In this document: piece after piece, positions 1 through 8,962 of the stretch
Layout: each line of letters starts with the position of its first letter
Numbering within the stretch: the stretch's first letter is position 1
Assembly: GCF_027924405.1 (NCBI RefSeq)
Contig: NZ_AP026978.1
Location: 2,914,001 to 2,978,000 of the forward strand
Direction: 5' to 3'
Origin: Nocardia sputorum
GTDB lineage: Bacteria; Actinomycetota; Actinomycetes; Mycobacteriales; Mycobacteriaceae
DNA: 64,000 nt
Notes under the pieces: model-generated
What the model was told of the DNA's origin: nothing
The model's database searches: none
The model's input: the letters and a program-made list of their open reading frames with translations, nothing else
Made by a program: the position numbers and the translations under genes

Positions 1-849
1 GCGGCGGTCCTGCACGTAGCCTCTCCGTTCCCCAGCACGCCGCCCGACGACGAGCGCGACCTCATCGACACCGCAGTCGAAGGAACGCTGCGCGTGCTGC
101 GCGCCTGCGCCGCCGCGGGCACGGTACGCCGGGTGGTGCTCACGTCCTCGATCGCCGCGATCGCGTACGGTCACGCCGAGGACGGCTTGCGCACGGAGGC
201 CGACTGGACGGTGGTCGAGCGCAGTCCCGCCTATCAGCAGAGCAAGACGCTGGCCGAGCGGGCGGCCTGGGATTTCGTCGCGAAGCTCCCGGCGGGCGAG
301 CGATTCGAATTGGTCGTCGTCAACCCGGGTATGGTGCTCGGACCGTTGCTCTCCGCCGCGACGAGCACGTCGCACGAGCCCGTACGCAGGTTGCTCGCCG
401 GGGACGTCCCCGGTACACCCCGGGTCGGCTGGGCGCCGGTGGACGTGCGTGACCTCGCGGTAGCGCACCGGCTCGCGCTGGAGACGCCGGAGGCCGCGGG
501 CAACCGCTACATCTGCGCGGGCGAGCATCTGTGGATGGAAGACATCGCGCGCATCCTCGCCGAGGAATACCGGCCGCGCGGGTTCCGGGTGCCGACCAGG
601 CGGCTGCCGAACTGGCTCGTGCGCTGTGTCGCGCTCTTCGACAAGGGCGTCCGGTTGACCGTGCCCACTCTGGGGCGCACCGAGTCGCTCAGTGCGGGCA
701 AAGCGCGACGCGAACTGGGCTGGACCATGCGGCCTGTCCGGGAAACCCTGCTGGACACCGCCGAAAGCCTGTTGCAGCACGGAATCGTCGCGCCGTCGCG
801 GCGCAAGCCGGCCCCGGCGGCCTCCGCGCCGCGCGCCGTCCGGGCCTGA
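1..849 (+). CDS. NAD(P)-dependent epimerase/reductase, start outside window
   Basis: The reading frame is open from the first base, so the start codon and the Rossmann glycine motif lie upstream of the window. The visible part has features of the extended short-chain dehydrogenase / dihydroflavonol-4-reductase-like family: VLHVASPFP near the edge, TSSIAAIAYG, then the catalytic Tyr-x-x-x-Lys as YQQSK (Tyr codon 232-234, Lys codon 244-246), followed by a VVNPGMVLGP segment. The family reduces or epimerises carbonyl substrates with NAD(P)H in the cytoplasm. The substrate cannot be told. The C-terminus is Pro/Ala-rich and low in complexity. A short ORF follows 12 bp downstream on the same strand. 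Confidence 0.85.
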   Translation, partial: AAVLHVASPFPSTPPDDERDLIDTAVEGTLRVLRACAAAGTVRRVVLTSSIAAIAYGHAEDGLRTEADWTVVERSPAYQQSKTLAERAAWDFVAKLPAGERFELVVVNPGMVLGPLLSAATSTSHEPVRRLLAGDVPGTPRVGWAPVDVRDLAVAHRLALETPEAAGNRYICAGEHLWMEDIARILAEEYRPRGFRVPTRRLPNWLVRCVALFDKGVRLTVPTLGRTESLSAGKARRELGWTMRPVRETLLDTAESLLQHGIVAPSRRKPAPAASAPRAVRA

Positions 850-861
850 GGGGGTGCGAGC

Positions 862-1062
862 ATGCTGATCGCGACATTGATCGTCACCACCGTCGCCATG
901 GCACGGCGCCGGCTCGCCCGCCGATCCCCGGCTGGGAACTCCACCGGAGGCGGTGTTCCCGGCCCCGTCCGCCGGGCGTTGCGCCGTCCGGCGCCGATAG
1001 CGGCCGCCTGCGTCGCGCTACTCGGCATCGCGGTCGCCGCGGGCGCGCTCGCCCAGTGCTGA
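862..1062 (+). CDS. Small single-pass membrane protein (hypothetical)
   Basis: A 66-residue ORF starts with ATG seven bases after a GAGGGGG ribosome-binding site. The N-terminus is hydrophobic (MLIATLIVTTVAM), the middle is Arg/Pro-rich and basic, and the C-terminus is a hydrophobic Ala/Val stretch (IAAACVALLGIAVAAGALA) ending in Cys. One or two short membrane segments are likely. I do not recognise a family. The close spacing to the preceding dehydrogenase suggests co-transcription. The good ribosome-binding site is the main support. Confidence 0.45.
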   Translation: MLIATLIVTTVAMARRRLARRSPAGNSTGGGVPGPVRRALRRPAPIAAACVALLGIAVAAGALAQC

Positions 1063-1111
1063 AACCGGCCCCGACGTGCGGCGCTCCGGCGCGGTTCGCT
1101 AGACAGGACAC

Positions 1112-1996
1112 GTGACTGCGCAGCGCCCGTTCCGGTTCGGTGTCAACATGGTGGTCCCCGAGTGCCGGAAGAACTGGATCGAAAAATGCCGCCGGGCAGA
1201 GGAATTCGGTTTCGACGTGGTCGGCGTCGCCGACCATCTCGGCCTGCCTGCGCCGTTCCCCGCGATGATTCTGGCCGCCGAGGCGACCGAGCGGGTGCGG
1301 TTGAACACCTACGTGCTCAACACCGCGTTCTACAACCCGGTATTGCTGGCGCGCGACGTGGCCGGCGCCGATCAGTTCACCGACGGGCGCGTCGAACTCG
1401 GACTCGGCGCGGGCTACGTGCAGGCGGAGTTCGAGGCCGCGGGCATTCCGTTCGAAAGCGGCAGCAAGCGCGTCGAGCATCTGGAGCAGACGGTGATCAC
1501 GCTGCGCGGCCTGTTCGCCGATCCGGAGTATCAGCCGCAACCCGCGCAGCCGACAGGTCCGCCCGTGCTGATCGGCGGGTGGGGCGACCGGTTGCTCGGC
1601 GTCGCCGCGCGGCACGCCGACATCATCGCCTTCACCGGCGCGGCGGCCGCGCGCAACGGCGGCCCGCTGCAGATGGCCGGGCTGGCCGAGATCGAGGAAC
1701 GCGTCGCCTACGTGCGGGAGCTGCTCGGTCCCCGAGCGGACAAGGTCGAGTTCAACATCCTCGTGCAGCGGGTGGTTCCGCCGAACGAACGCGCGAGCGT
1801 CCTGGAGGTCTTCGGTCCGGCGCTGCCGCCGGACGTCGCCGACTCCCCGGAGGATCACCCGATCCTGCTCATGGGCACCCCCGAGGAGATGGCCGACCGC
1901 CTGCGCGAACGGCGCGACCGTTACGGCATCAGCTACGTCACCGTCCTCGAGGACAGCATGGAGAAGTTCGCGCCGGTCATCCAGTTGCTGCGCTGA
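1112..1996 (+). CDS. LLM-class F420-dependent oxidoreductase
   Basis: A 294-residue luciferase-like (LLM) TIM-barrel protein. Recognisable pieces are the N-terminal FRFGVNMVVPE strand, a VGVADHLG segment after the first helix, VRLNTYVLNTAFYNP, DQFTDGRVELGLGAGY and the later PVLIGGWGDRLLGVAARHAD. This pattern fits the actinobacterial TIGR03621-type group that uses deazaflavin F420 rather than FMN. The hydride-transfer substrate is unknown. The GTG start at 1112 has AGGAC just upstream. It ends 25 bp before the convergent stop of the methyltransferase gene on the other strand. Confidence 0.85.
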   Translation: MTAQRPFRFGVNMVVPECRKNWIEKCRRAEEFGFDVVGVADHLGLPAPFPAMILAAEATERVRLNTYVLNTAFYNPVLLARDVAGADQFTDGRVELGLGAGYVQAEFEAAGIPFESGSKRVEHLEQTVITLRGLFADPEYQPQPAQPTGPPVLIGGWGDRLLGVAARHADIIAFTGAAAARNGGPLQMAGLAEIEERVAYVRELLGPRADKVEFNILVQRVVPPNERASVLEVFGPALPPDVADSPEDHPILLMGTPEEMADRLRERRDRYGISYVTVLEDSMEKFAPVIQLLR

Positions 1997-2021
1997 ACGG
2001 CGGGTTCGCGGCAGCGGGTGC

Positions 2022-2597
2022 TCACGCGGGCTTTCGCCACAGCAGGGTGTAGCGCCACATGAGCCGTCGCCGGATGCGCGCACCGGGTAGCAGATCGGCA
2101 ACGGTCGAGCGAATCTCGGCGTACCCGTCGATCGGGTCACGCAACTGGACGCTGGGCTCGCCGGACCGGTGCAGGAGGTCCGTCATCCGGATGACGGGCA
2201 CCAGGGGCAGATAGTGGTAGTCCCTGCGCAGGGTCATGTTCCAGAGCCCGACTACGGCGAGGACACCGCCGGGTGCGACCAGGCGGCGCAATGCGGTGAT
2301 GCCCTCGCGCAACGGGACATGGTGCAGGGTCGCCACGATGGTGACTACGTCGAAAGAGCCCGTGTAGTCGAGGAAGTCGGCCTGGTCGAGGGACACCCCC
2401 GCCGTCACCGGGGCTTGCGCGAAGGGCTCCGCGTCGACGTCGATTCCGGTGACGGTCAACCCACGGCGAGCCAGTTTGCGCGCCAAAAGGCCGTCGCCGC
2501 AGCCGATGTCGAGCGCAGTGCGGGCCGACGGCGGCACCTGCTTCAGTAACCAGGGGTGGTAGTGGGTGTTGTGATTCCAATAGGGGTCGTCGCGCAC
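2022..2597 (-). CDS. Class I SAM-dependent methyltransferase
   Basis: A 191-residue methyltransferase. The SAM-binding motif I is ALDIGCGDGLLARKL at about residues 28-42, followed by the acidic residue of motif II in GIDVDAE and a motif IV-like FDVVTIVATLHHVP. This matches the small Methyltransf_11/25 group. The GTG start gives the N-terminus MRDDPYWNHNTHYHPWLL. The C-terminus is basic and contains RRRLMWRYTLLWRKP, common in this group. The substrate is unknown. It is divergent from the UvrA-like gene across about 85 bp. Confidence 0.8.
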   Translation of the reverse strand: MRDDPYWNHNTHYHPWLLKQVPPSARTALDIGCGDGLLARKLARRGLTVTGIDVDAEPFAQAPVTAGVSLDQADFLDYTGSFDVVTIVATLHHVPLREGITALRRLVAPGGVLAVVGLWNMTLRRDYHYLPLVPVIRMTDLLHRSGEPSVQLRDPIDGYAEIRSTVADLLPGARIRRRLMWRYTLLWRKPA

Positions 2598-2682
2598 TTC
2601 GACACTGTAGGGGCTATCTAAATGTGATTTACGTCACATTTACCGGAGCATTTCGGGGGTACGGGATGGCAAGGTGTGCGGT

Positions 2683-4968
2683 ATGCCTTTCGCCGAATCC
2701 ACCGCATCGCCCGACGCCATCCGAGTGCTCCGAGCCAGCGAGCACAACCTGCGGGACGTGTCGCTCGAGATCCCGAAGAACAAGATCACCGTCTTCACCG
2801 GCGTCTCCGGCTCGGGCAAATCATCGATCGTCTTCGACACCATCGCGGTCGAATCCCAGCGCCAGCTCTACGCCACCTTCCCCGCGTTCATCCTCAACTT
2901 CCTGCCGCGCTACGAACGCCCGCACGCGGAGGCCATCGAGAATCTCACCGCGCCGGTGATCATCGATCAGCAGCCGGTCGGCGGCGGGCCGCGCTCCACG
3001 GTCGGCACGATGACCGACATCTACTCCATGGTGCGGGCCATGTTCGCCCGATTCGGTTCGCCCTCGGCGGGCTTCGTCTACAACTATTCGTTCAACGTGC
3101 CGCAGGGCATGTGCCCGGATTGCGACGGACTCGGCGTCACCGTCCGCGCCGATCCCGACCGGCTGCTCGACCGCACCAAGTCGTTGAACGAAGGCGCGAT
3201 CCTCCTGCCGGGATACGGCGTGGGCAGCGGGGATTGGCAACTGTACGGCAAGTCCGGCCGCTTCGATCCGGACAAGAAGCTCGCCGACTACACCGACGCG
3301 GAACTGCACGACCTGCTCTACGGCACCGGCGGCAAGGTCGAACTGACCTTCAGCAAGGGCACCTGGAAGGCGAACTACGAAGGCATCGCCACGAAATTCA
3401 CGCGGACCCGGCTGCAGCGCGACACCTCGACGCTGAGCGAGAAGACCCGGGAGCAGATGCAGCAGTTCCTCACCGAAGGAGTCTGCGGGACCTGCGCGGG
3501 CGCGCGCCTGAACCAGGCAGCGCTGGCCACCCGGATCGGCGACCGCAACATCGCGGATTGGGCGCGCTTGCAGATCACCGATCTGATGGAGGTGCTCGAC
3601 GAGATCACCGATCCGGCCGCCGCCGGTCTGGCCGGGGCCATCCGCACCGCCCTGCGGCGGGTGGCCGACATCGGACTGGGATATCTCAGCCTGGACCGGC
3701 CGACCTCGACCCTGTCCGGCGGCGAGGGACAGCGGCTGAAGATGATCAAGCATCTGTCCAGCACGCTGATCGGACTGACCTACATCTTCGACGAACCCAG
3801 CGTCGGGTTGCACCCGCGGGATGTGGGCCGGCTGAACGATCTGCTGAAGGCGTTGCGGGACAAGGGGAACACGGTGATCGTGGTGGAGCACGATCCGGAC
3901 GTCATCCAGATCGCCGACCATGTCGTCGACGTCGGGCCGCGTGCGGGCGCGCACGGCGGTCAGGTGGTCTTCCAGGGAAGTTTCGCCGATCTCCGCAGTG
4001 CCGACACCCCGACCGGCGCCGGTCTGCGCAGGCCGTTCCGCGTGAAGGACTCCTTCCGGGCGGGCACGGGCGAGCTGCTCGTCGAGCGCGCGACGCTGCA
4101 CAACCTGAAGAATGTGACCGTCGGGATCCCGACCGGCATCCTCACCTGTGTCACCGGGGTCGCGGGCTCGGGCAAGAGCAGTCTCATCCGGGACGTGTTC
4201 GTCCGCGAGCATCCCGAGGCGATCTTCGTGGACCAATCGCCCATCGCGGCGTCCTCCCGGTCCACGCCCGCGACCTACCTCGGATTGATGGACCCCATTC
4301 GGAAGTTGTTCGCCAAGGCGACGGGGGAGTCCGCGGGCCTGTTCAGTTTCAATTCGGCGGGTGCGTGCAAGCAGTGTGAGGGGCGTGGGGTGATCATCAC
4401 CGAGATCGCCTACATGGATCCCGTGACCACCCACTGCGATGCCTGCGACGGACGACGCTTCTCCGATGACGTGCTCGCCCTGACGCTGCGCGGCAAGTCC
4501 ATCGCCGACGTGCTGGAGATGCCGGCCGAGGAGGCGCTCGGATTCTTCCCGGAGAAGGCGCTGCACACCAAGCTGCGCACGATGAACGAGGTGGGTTTGG
4601 CCTACCTCAGCCTCGGCCAGGCGATGAGCACGCTGTCCGGGGGCGAACGGCAGCGGATCAAGCTGGCGACACAGTTGCAGAACACCGGCAGCGTCTACGT
4701 GCTCGACGAACCCACCACCGGACTGCACATGTCGGACGTGGACACGCTGCTGGCGCTGATGGACGGTCTGGTCGACCGGGGCAACACCGTCGTGGTGATC
4801 GAGCACAACCTCGATGTGGTCGCCCACGCGGACTGGGTGATCGATCTCGGGCCGGACGGCGGCAAGGACGGCGGCGAGATCGTCTTCACCGGCACACCCG
4901 CCGAACTGCTCACGCACCCGTCCTCGCTGACCGGCGAATACCTGCGCCGGTACAAGACGGGCAGCTAG
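2683..4968 (+). CDS. Short UvrA-like double ABC ATPase (DrrC-type)
   Basis: A 761-residue protein with two ABC modules. The first has Walker A GVSGSGKSS near residue 40 and signature LSGGEGQRLKM. The second has Walker A GVAGSGKSS and signature LSGGERQRIKL. Each half keeps UvrA-style cysteine pairs (CPDCDG, CGTCAG, CKQCEG, CDACDG). Excision-repair UvrA is about 950 residues, so this protein is too short to carry the full UvrB-binding and insertion domains. It belongs with stand-alone UvrA paralogues such as DrrC, linked to resistance to DNA-binding drugs. ATG 2683 is preferred over GTG 2674 because AAGG at 2671-2674 is correctly spaced for it. Its stop overlaps the convergent regulator's stop. 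Confidence 0.85.
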   Translation: MPFAESTASPDAIRVLRASEHNLRDVSLEIPKNKITVFTGVSGSGKSSIVFDTIAVESQRQLYATFPAFILNFLPRYERPHAEAIENLTAPVIIDQQPVGGGPRSTVGTMTDIYSMVRAMFARFGSPSAGFVYNYSFNVPQGMCPDCDGLGVTVRADPDRLLDRTKSLNEGAILLPGYGVGSGDWQLYGKSGRFDPDKKLADYTDAELHDLLYGTGGKVELTFSKGTWKANYEGIATKFTRTRLQRDTSTLSEKTREQMQQFLTEGVCGTCAGARLNQAALATRIGDRNIADWARLQITDLMEVLDEITDPAAAGLAGAIRTALRRVADIGLGYLSLDRPTSTLSGGEGQRLKMIKHLSSTLIGLTYIFDEPSVGLHPRDVGRLNDLLKALRDKGNTVIVVEHDPDVIQIADHVVDVGPRAGAHGGQVVFQGSFADLRSADTPTGAGLRRPFRVKDSFRAGTGELLVERATLHNLKNVTVGIPTGILTCVTGVAGSGKSSLIRDVFVREHPEAIFVDQSPIAASSRSTPATYLGLMDPIRKLFAKATGESAGLFSFNSAGACKQCEGRGVIITEIAYMDPVTTHCDACDGRRFSDDVLALTLRGKSIADVLEMPAEEALGFFPEKALHTKLRTMNEVGLAYLSLGQAMSTLSGGERQRIKLATQLQNTGSVYVLDEPTTGLHMSDVDTLLALMDGLVDRGNTVVVIEHNLDVVAHADWVIDLGPDGGKDGGEIVFTGTPAELLTHPSSLTGEYLRRYKTGS

Positions 4969-5816
4969 CCGGCGGACTCCGTGAACTGCTCGGTCCCGGT
5001 CACCCGCAGCAATTCCAGCGCCGAGGCTTCCCGGCTGCCGGGCGTCGCCGAGTAGACCACGACGGCCTGGTCGGTGTCCGGGACCAGCAGGGTGTCGCAG
5101 TCCAGCCGCAGCGATCCGAGGTCCGGGTGATCGATCGTCTTGGTCGCGCTGCGCCACTGCCCGGAGCGCCGCGCGTTCCACAACTGCTCGAATCGGGGAC
5201 TGCGGGAACGCAATTCGGAGACCAGGCGCAGGAGGCCGGGATCGTCGGGGTAGCGCGCGCGGGTGCCGCGCAGGGTGGCCACCGAGAACGCCGCGGCATT
5301 CTCGGCCTCGGCGGGTGTCATCCGGACCCGTCCGGGCTCGGTGCCGAGGAAACGCTGCCAGATGATGTTGCGCTGAGCGGGCGGCCAGGCGGAGAAGTCG
5401 CCCAGCAGCGCGGTCGCCATCGGATTCCACGCCAGCACATCGGCTTTCGCCGAGAGCACCAGCGCGGGCAGGTCCGCCATCCGATCCAGCAGACGCAAGA
5501 CGCTCGGGCGCACCACCATGTCGATGCGGCCCGCCTGCGGCGGCGCCGCGCCCGCGAGCTGGAACAGCAGGGTGCGATCCTCGTCGTTGAGCCGCAGCGC
5601 GCGGGCGAACGCGGCCAGCACGGCGCTGGACGGACGGGGACCGCGACCCTGCTCCAGACGTACCACGTAGTCCACGCTGACACCGGCCAGCTGGGCGACC
5701 TCCTCGCGGCGCAGACCCGGCACCTGCCTGCGCGAGCCCGCGGGCAGCCCGACGTCGCCCGGACGCACTCGGTCGCGCGCCTGTCTCAGCAACGCGGCCA
5801 GCTCGGTTCGATCCAC
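4965..5816 (-). CDS. HTH regulator with MmyB-like ligand-binding domain
   Basis: A 283-residue regulator. An XRE-type helix-turn-helix at about residues 30-60 contains LRREEVAQLAGVSVDYVVRLEQGR. It is followed by the MmyB-like domain, including VLSAKADVLAWNPMATALLGDFS and a later FSVATLRGTRARYPDDPGL segment. MmyB-like domains have a PAS-like fold and some bind fatty acids. The gene is convergent with the UvrA-like gene and the two stop codons overlap within CTAG. No target operator is obvious next to its own start. Confidence 0.88.
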   Translation of the reverse strand: MDRTELAALLRQARDRVRPGDVGLPAGSRRQVPGLRREEVAQLAGVSVDYVVRLEQGRGPRPSSAVLAAFARALRLNDEDRTLLFQLAGAAPPQAGRIDMVVRPSVLRLLDRMADLPALVLSAKADVLAWNPMATALLGDFSAWPPAQRNIIWQRFLGTEPGRVRMTPAEAENAAAFSVATLRGTRARYPDDPGLLRLVSELRSRSPRFEQLWNARRSGQWRSATKTIDHPDLGSLRLDCDTLLVPDTDQAVVVYSATPGSREASALELLRVTGTEQFTESAG

Positions 5817-6070
5817 ATCCCGATCATGCCGTGCCCGGTCGTCGCCGGGGTGGGATCGCTGCTCCCAGGAGTTGGCAGCCCTGGCGGACGGCTGCCGGGC
5901 ACGTGACGCCCGGCCCCGTGAACGAAACGACGACGGTCCTGGTGCTTCCCGGCTTCCAGGTCAACGCGGCCGGAGCGCACACGCTACGGCTGTCTCTGCC
6001 GCGACAGGGAAGTGCAGATTCCTGCCCGGTCACCTGCCGTAGACGACGGTGAGGAGGCGCTCGCCGTCGG

Positions 6071-6823
6071 TCAGCGGGCGCCACCGTTGACGTACAGCGT
6101 CTGCCCGCTGACGTAACTCGCCTCGTCGCTGGCGAGGAAGGCGATCACCGCCGCGACCTCTTCGGGCTGACCCACGCGGCCCAGCGGCGTGCGTTGCGCG
6201 GCCGCTTTCTGGTGATCCTCGGCGCTCATTCCGACCCGGTCGGCGGTGGCGGCGGTCATAGAAGTGGCGATATAGCCGGGCGCCACCGCGTTCACGGTGA
6301 CGTTGTACGGCCCGAGCTCCAGGGCGAGCGTCGCGGTGAGCCCTTGGATGCCGGCCTTGGCGGCCGCGTAGTTGGCCTGGCCGCGGTTGCCCAGCGCCGA
6401 CCGGCTCGACAGTGAGACGATCCTGCCGTACCGCTGGGCCACCATGAACCTCTGCGCGACCTGCGCGCAGTGGTAGGCGCCGGTCAGATTGACCGCGAGC
6501 ACCGCGTGCCAGTCCTCCTCGGACAAGCGGAAGAACAGGTCGTCGCGGGTGATGCCCGCGTTGTTGACCAAGATGTGCGGGCTGCCCAGATCGGTCGCGA
6601 CCCGATCGAACACCGCCTCGACCGAGCCGCGCTCGGTGACGTCGCAGACGTAGCTGCGGGCCACTCCGCCGGCTTCGGTGATCCGCGCGGCGGTCTCGTC
6701 GGGCGCGTCGCGGTCGAGTACCGCCACGGCGGCGCCCTCGGCGGCGAGGCGCAGCGCGGTCGCCGCGCCGATGCCTCGGGCCGCGCCGGTGACGACGGCG
6801 ATCCGGTCGGTGAAGCGGTGCAT
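6071..6823 (-). CDS. FabG-like short-chain dehydrogenase/reductase
   Basis: A 250-residue classical SDR, probably an NAD(P)H 3-oxoacyl or 3-hydroxyacyl dehydrogenase. It has VVTGAARGIGAATAL at the N-terminus, NNAG, a catalytic Ser in SLSSRS, YAAAK for Tyr/Lys, and the C-terminal ASYVSGQTLYVNGG of FabG-type enzymes. AGGAGA lies upstream of the ATG. It is the second gene of a minus-strand pair, 14 bp after the acyl-CoA dehydrogenase. A role in oxidising an acyl-CoA is therefore more likely than fatty-acid synthesis; this is inferred from context. Confidence 0.88.
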   Translation of the reverse strand: MHRFTDRIAVVTGAARGIGAATALRLAAEGAAVAVLDRDAPDETAARITEAGGVARSYVCDVTERGSVEAVFDRVATDLGSPHILVNNAGITRDDLFFRLSEEDWHAVLAVNLTGAYHCAQVAQRFMVAQRYGRIVSLSSRSALGNRGQANYAAAKAGIQGLTATLALELGPYNVTVNAVAPGYIATSMTAATADRVGMSAEDHQKAAAQRTPLGRVGQPEEVAAVIAFLASDEASYVSGQTLYVNGGAR

Positions 6824-6837
6824 CGAATGTTCTCCTG

Positions 6838-7986
6838 TCAGAACGCGGCGACGCCGGTCAGTGCGCGGCCGATGAGCAATTTCTGGATCTGGCTCGTGCC
6901 CTCGTACAGGGTCATCACTTTGGCGTCGCGGAGGTATTTGCCGACCGGGAACTCATCGATGTAGCCGTATCCGCCGAACACCTGCACCGCTCGGTCGGCC
7001 GCACGGACCGCCGCCTCGGAAGCGAACAGCTTCGCCTTGGAGGACGCCACGGCGAATTCCTCGCCACGGTCGACGAGGTCGGCGACCCGCCACACCAGCA
7101 GCCGCGCCGCGTCCACGTCGAGGGCGATATCGGCGAGCAGCTCCTGGACGAGCTGGTGGGCCGCGATCGGCTTGCCGAACTGTTCTCGCTGGGTGGCATA
7201 GCCGACGGCGGCGTCCAAGCAGGCCTGCGCCAGCCCGACGCAGCCGGCCGCGACCGACATGCGGCCCTTGGCCAGCGCCGCCATCGCCACACCGAAGCCC
7301 TTCCCCTCGGCGTGCAGCCGGGCGCTGTCGGGAACACGCACACCGTCCAGCACGAGTTCGGCCGTGGCCTGTCCGCGCAGCCCGAGCTTTCCGTGGACTT
7401 CCCGCGCGGTGAATCCGGGCGAGTCGGTCGGTACCAGGAACGCGGTGATGCCCCGATGTCCTTCGCCGCCGCTACGCGCGAACACCAGCGCCACATCGGC
7501 CCAGGTGCCGTTGGTGATGAACATCTTCGTGCCCGACAGCACCCAGTCCGAGCCCTCGCGCACCGCACGGGTGCGCAGCTGAGCCGCGTCGGATCCGGTG
7601 CCCGGCTCGGTGAGCGCGAAACAGCCGAGCGCCTCGCCCGCCACCAGCCGCGTGAGCCAGGTCTGTTTCTGCTCCTCGGTGCCGAAGTGGTGGATCGACT
7701 TGGCCACCAAGCCGAGGGAGACGGAGACGATGCCGCGCACAGCCGAGTCGCCGCGCCCCAGTTCCTCGAGGACCAGGCAGTAGGTGAGATGGTCGCCCGC
7801 GCTGCCGCCGTACTGCTCGGGGATGGTGAGCCCGAGGAAGCCCAGTTCGCCCAGCCGGGCGACGATCGACCGGTCCACGCTTTCGTCGCGATCCCACCGC
7901 GCGGCGTGCGGCACGATCTCCCGGTCGACGAAATCGGCCGCGAGCTGCCGCGCCGCCGTCTGCTCGCCGGACAGTTCGAGGTTCAT
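6838..7986 (-). CDS. Acyl-CoA dehydrogenase
   Basis: A 382-residue FAD-dependent acyl-CoA dehydrogenase of normal length. It has the family signature CFALTEPGTGSDAA, the flavin-loop segment MFITNGTWAD, and the C-terminal LYEGTSQIQKLLIGRAL, where the Glu is the usual catalytic base. The enzyme removes hydrogens from the alpha and beta carbons of an acyl-CoA and passes electrons to ETF. It is first in an operon with the FabG-like gene. There is no Shine-Dalgarno sequence. TAGCCT (plus-strand 7994-7999) lies seven bases before the ATG, suggesting a leaderless transcript. A 21-bp palindrome covers the presumed -35 region. Confidence 0.9.
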   Translation of the reverse strand: MNLELSGEQTAARQLAADFVDREIVPHAARWDRDESVDRSIVARLGELGFLGLTIPEQYGGSAGDHLTYCLVLEELGRGDSAVRGIVSVSLGLVAKSIHHFGTEEQKQTWLTRLVAGEALGCFALTEPGTGSDAAQLRTRAVREGSDWVLSGTKMFITNGTWADVALVFARSGGEGHRGITAFLVPTDSPGFTAREVHGKLGLRGQATAELVLDGVRVPDSARLHAEGKGFGVAMAALAKGRMSVAAGCVGLAQACLDAAVGYATQREQFGKPIAAHQLVQELLADIALDVDAARLLVWRVADLVDRGEEFAVASSKAKLFASEAAVRAADRAVQVFGGYGYIDEFPVGKYLRDAKVMTLYEGTSQIQKLLIGRALTGVAAF

Positions 7987-8341
7987 GGACGGTAGGCTAG
8001 CGAGGAATAAACTAGCGCCGCAAGTTTAGTGCAGGTACGCCGCGATACTTCGAGGTAGGAACGCGTAGTGGGCCGTGGCCGAAGTGGCGCGCGCACGGTC
8101 GGCGACGGACCGGCGCCCGAGCTGGATAGTCGAGTGGCGGGCGAATCGACCGCCGTGGGGCTCCGGAGTTCGCGTGGCGATCTGCCGTCCGCGCTCATGT
8201 CGAAGCAGGAACTGAAGCGCCTGGCTGAAAGGTTGCGGCAACCCGTCCCACACCAAGAGGACCGTGTCGGCAGCTCGCCGTTACCCGGCCGAGTCCGCCG
8301 ATCGGCCCATCACCGACCAGGCTGACGAGGTTCTCGGACGC
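7987..8341. other. Intergenic region with acyl-CoA dehydrogenase promoter
   Basis: This 355-bp stretch holds the acyl-CoA dehydrogenase promoter and palindrome at its left end. The rest contains only short overlapping reading frames on both strands with no credible ribosome-binding sites and no recognisable protein features. I call no gene here. Confidence 0.5.
8008..8028. promoter_or_regulatory. 21-bp palindromic operator candidate
   Basis: Half-sites TAAACTAGCG and CGCAAGTTTA flank a central C; nine of ten positions are symmetric. It lies 22 bp upstream of the acyl-CoA dehydrogenase start. On the minus strand it overlaps a TTGCGG that sits 18 bases before TAGCCT, so a bound protein would cover the -35 region. 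The length and symmetry suit a TetR-family dimer. No regulator gene is adjacent, so the cognate protein would act in trans. Confidence 0.6.
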
Positions 8342-8962
8342 TCATCGAGCGGTGACCGCGCCGCATTCGGTCGCGAGCCAGGCGGGGAACTCGGTGAGGT
8401 CGGTCAGCACCACGTCCGCGCCCGCCGCGCGCAGTTCGTCGGCCGTGCACGGCCCCGTGCTGACCCCGACGGCGAAGACGTCCGCGGCGCGCGCGCCGTT
8501 CATGTCGCCGACGTGGTCGCCGACGAACAGACTCGCGCCCTGTTCGCGCAGCGTCGCCGCCTTTCCCGCCGACCAGAGGTCGCCCGCGAGATGGTCGACG
8601 CGCCAGCCCAGCTCGGCGATGTGCAATTGCGCGAGTGGCGCGTGCTTGCCGGTGACCACGAGCACTCGCCCGTTGCGGGCCTCGACAGCCGCCAGCGCGG
8701 CCTGCGCGCCGGGCATCGGGGGGATGGCCGAGACGATCGTCGGGTAGAGCGCTCGATAGCGGGTGACCAGGGCCGGAACCAGGTCTTCGGGCGCGCCGGC
8801 CTCCACGAGCAGGGTGGCCAGCGGGGGGCCGAGCCGATCGGCGAAGGTCGTCCCGCACAGTGGCAGGCCGAACTCGGCGCCGAGTCGGTCGATGGCGCTG
8901 GCGACGCCAGGTCGCGAGTCGATCAGCGTCATGTCGAGGTCGAAGCCCACGGTCCAGGTCAC
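8342..8962 (-). CDS. HAD-superfamily phosphatase
   Basis: A 206-residue haloacid-dehalogenase-type hydrolase. Motif I is FDLDMTLIDS, giving the nucleophile and acid/base aspartates. Motif II is VVTGK, and motif IV is LFVGDHVGDMNGARAADV for Mg2+ binding. The cap region between motifs I and II suits the phosphoglycolate phosphatase-like subgroup. The open frame extends further upstream, but protein-like sequence begins at GTG 8962 (VTWTVGFDLD), which I take as the start. The substrate is unknown. The upstream AGGGTCGG ribosome-binding site is weak. Confidence 0.82.
   Translation of the reverse strand: MTWTVGFDLDMTLIDSRPGVASAIDRLGAEFGLPLCGTTFADRLGPPLATLLVEAGAPEDLVPALVTRYRALYPTIVSAIPPMPGAQAALAAVEARNGRVLVVTGKHAPLAQLHIAELGWRVDHLAGDLWSAGKAATLREQGASLFVGDHVGDMNGARAADVFAVGVSTGPCTADELRAAGADVVLTDLTEFPAWLATECGAVTAR

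Noticed and set aside
2683..4968. Canonical excision-repair uvrA
   Set aside because: The protein is about 190 residues too short for UvrA and has no uvr neighbours; the DrrC-like paralogue call fits better.
8026..8325. Short genes on either strand upstream of the acyl-CoA dehydrogenase
   Set aside because: Overlapping frames on both strands, basic low-complexity translations and no ribosome-binding sites; the region is better read as promoter and spacer.
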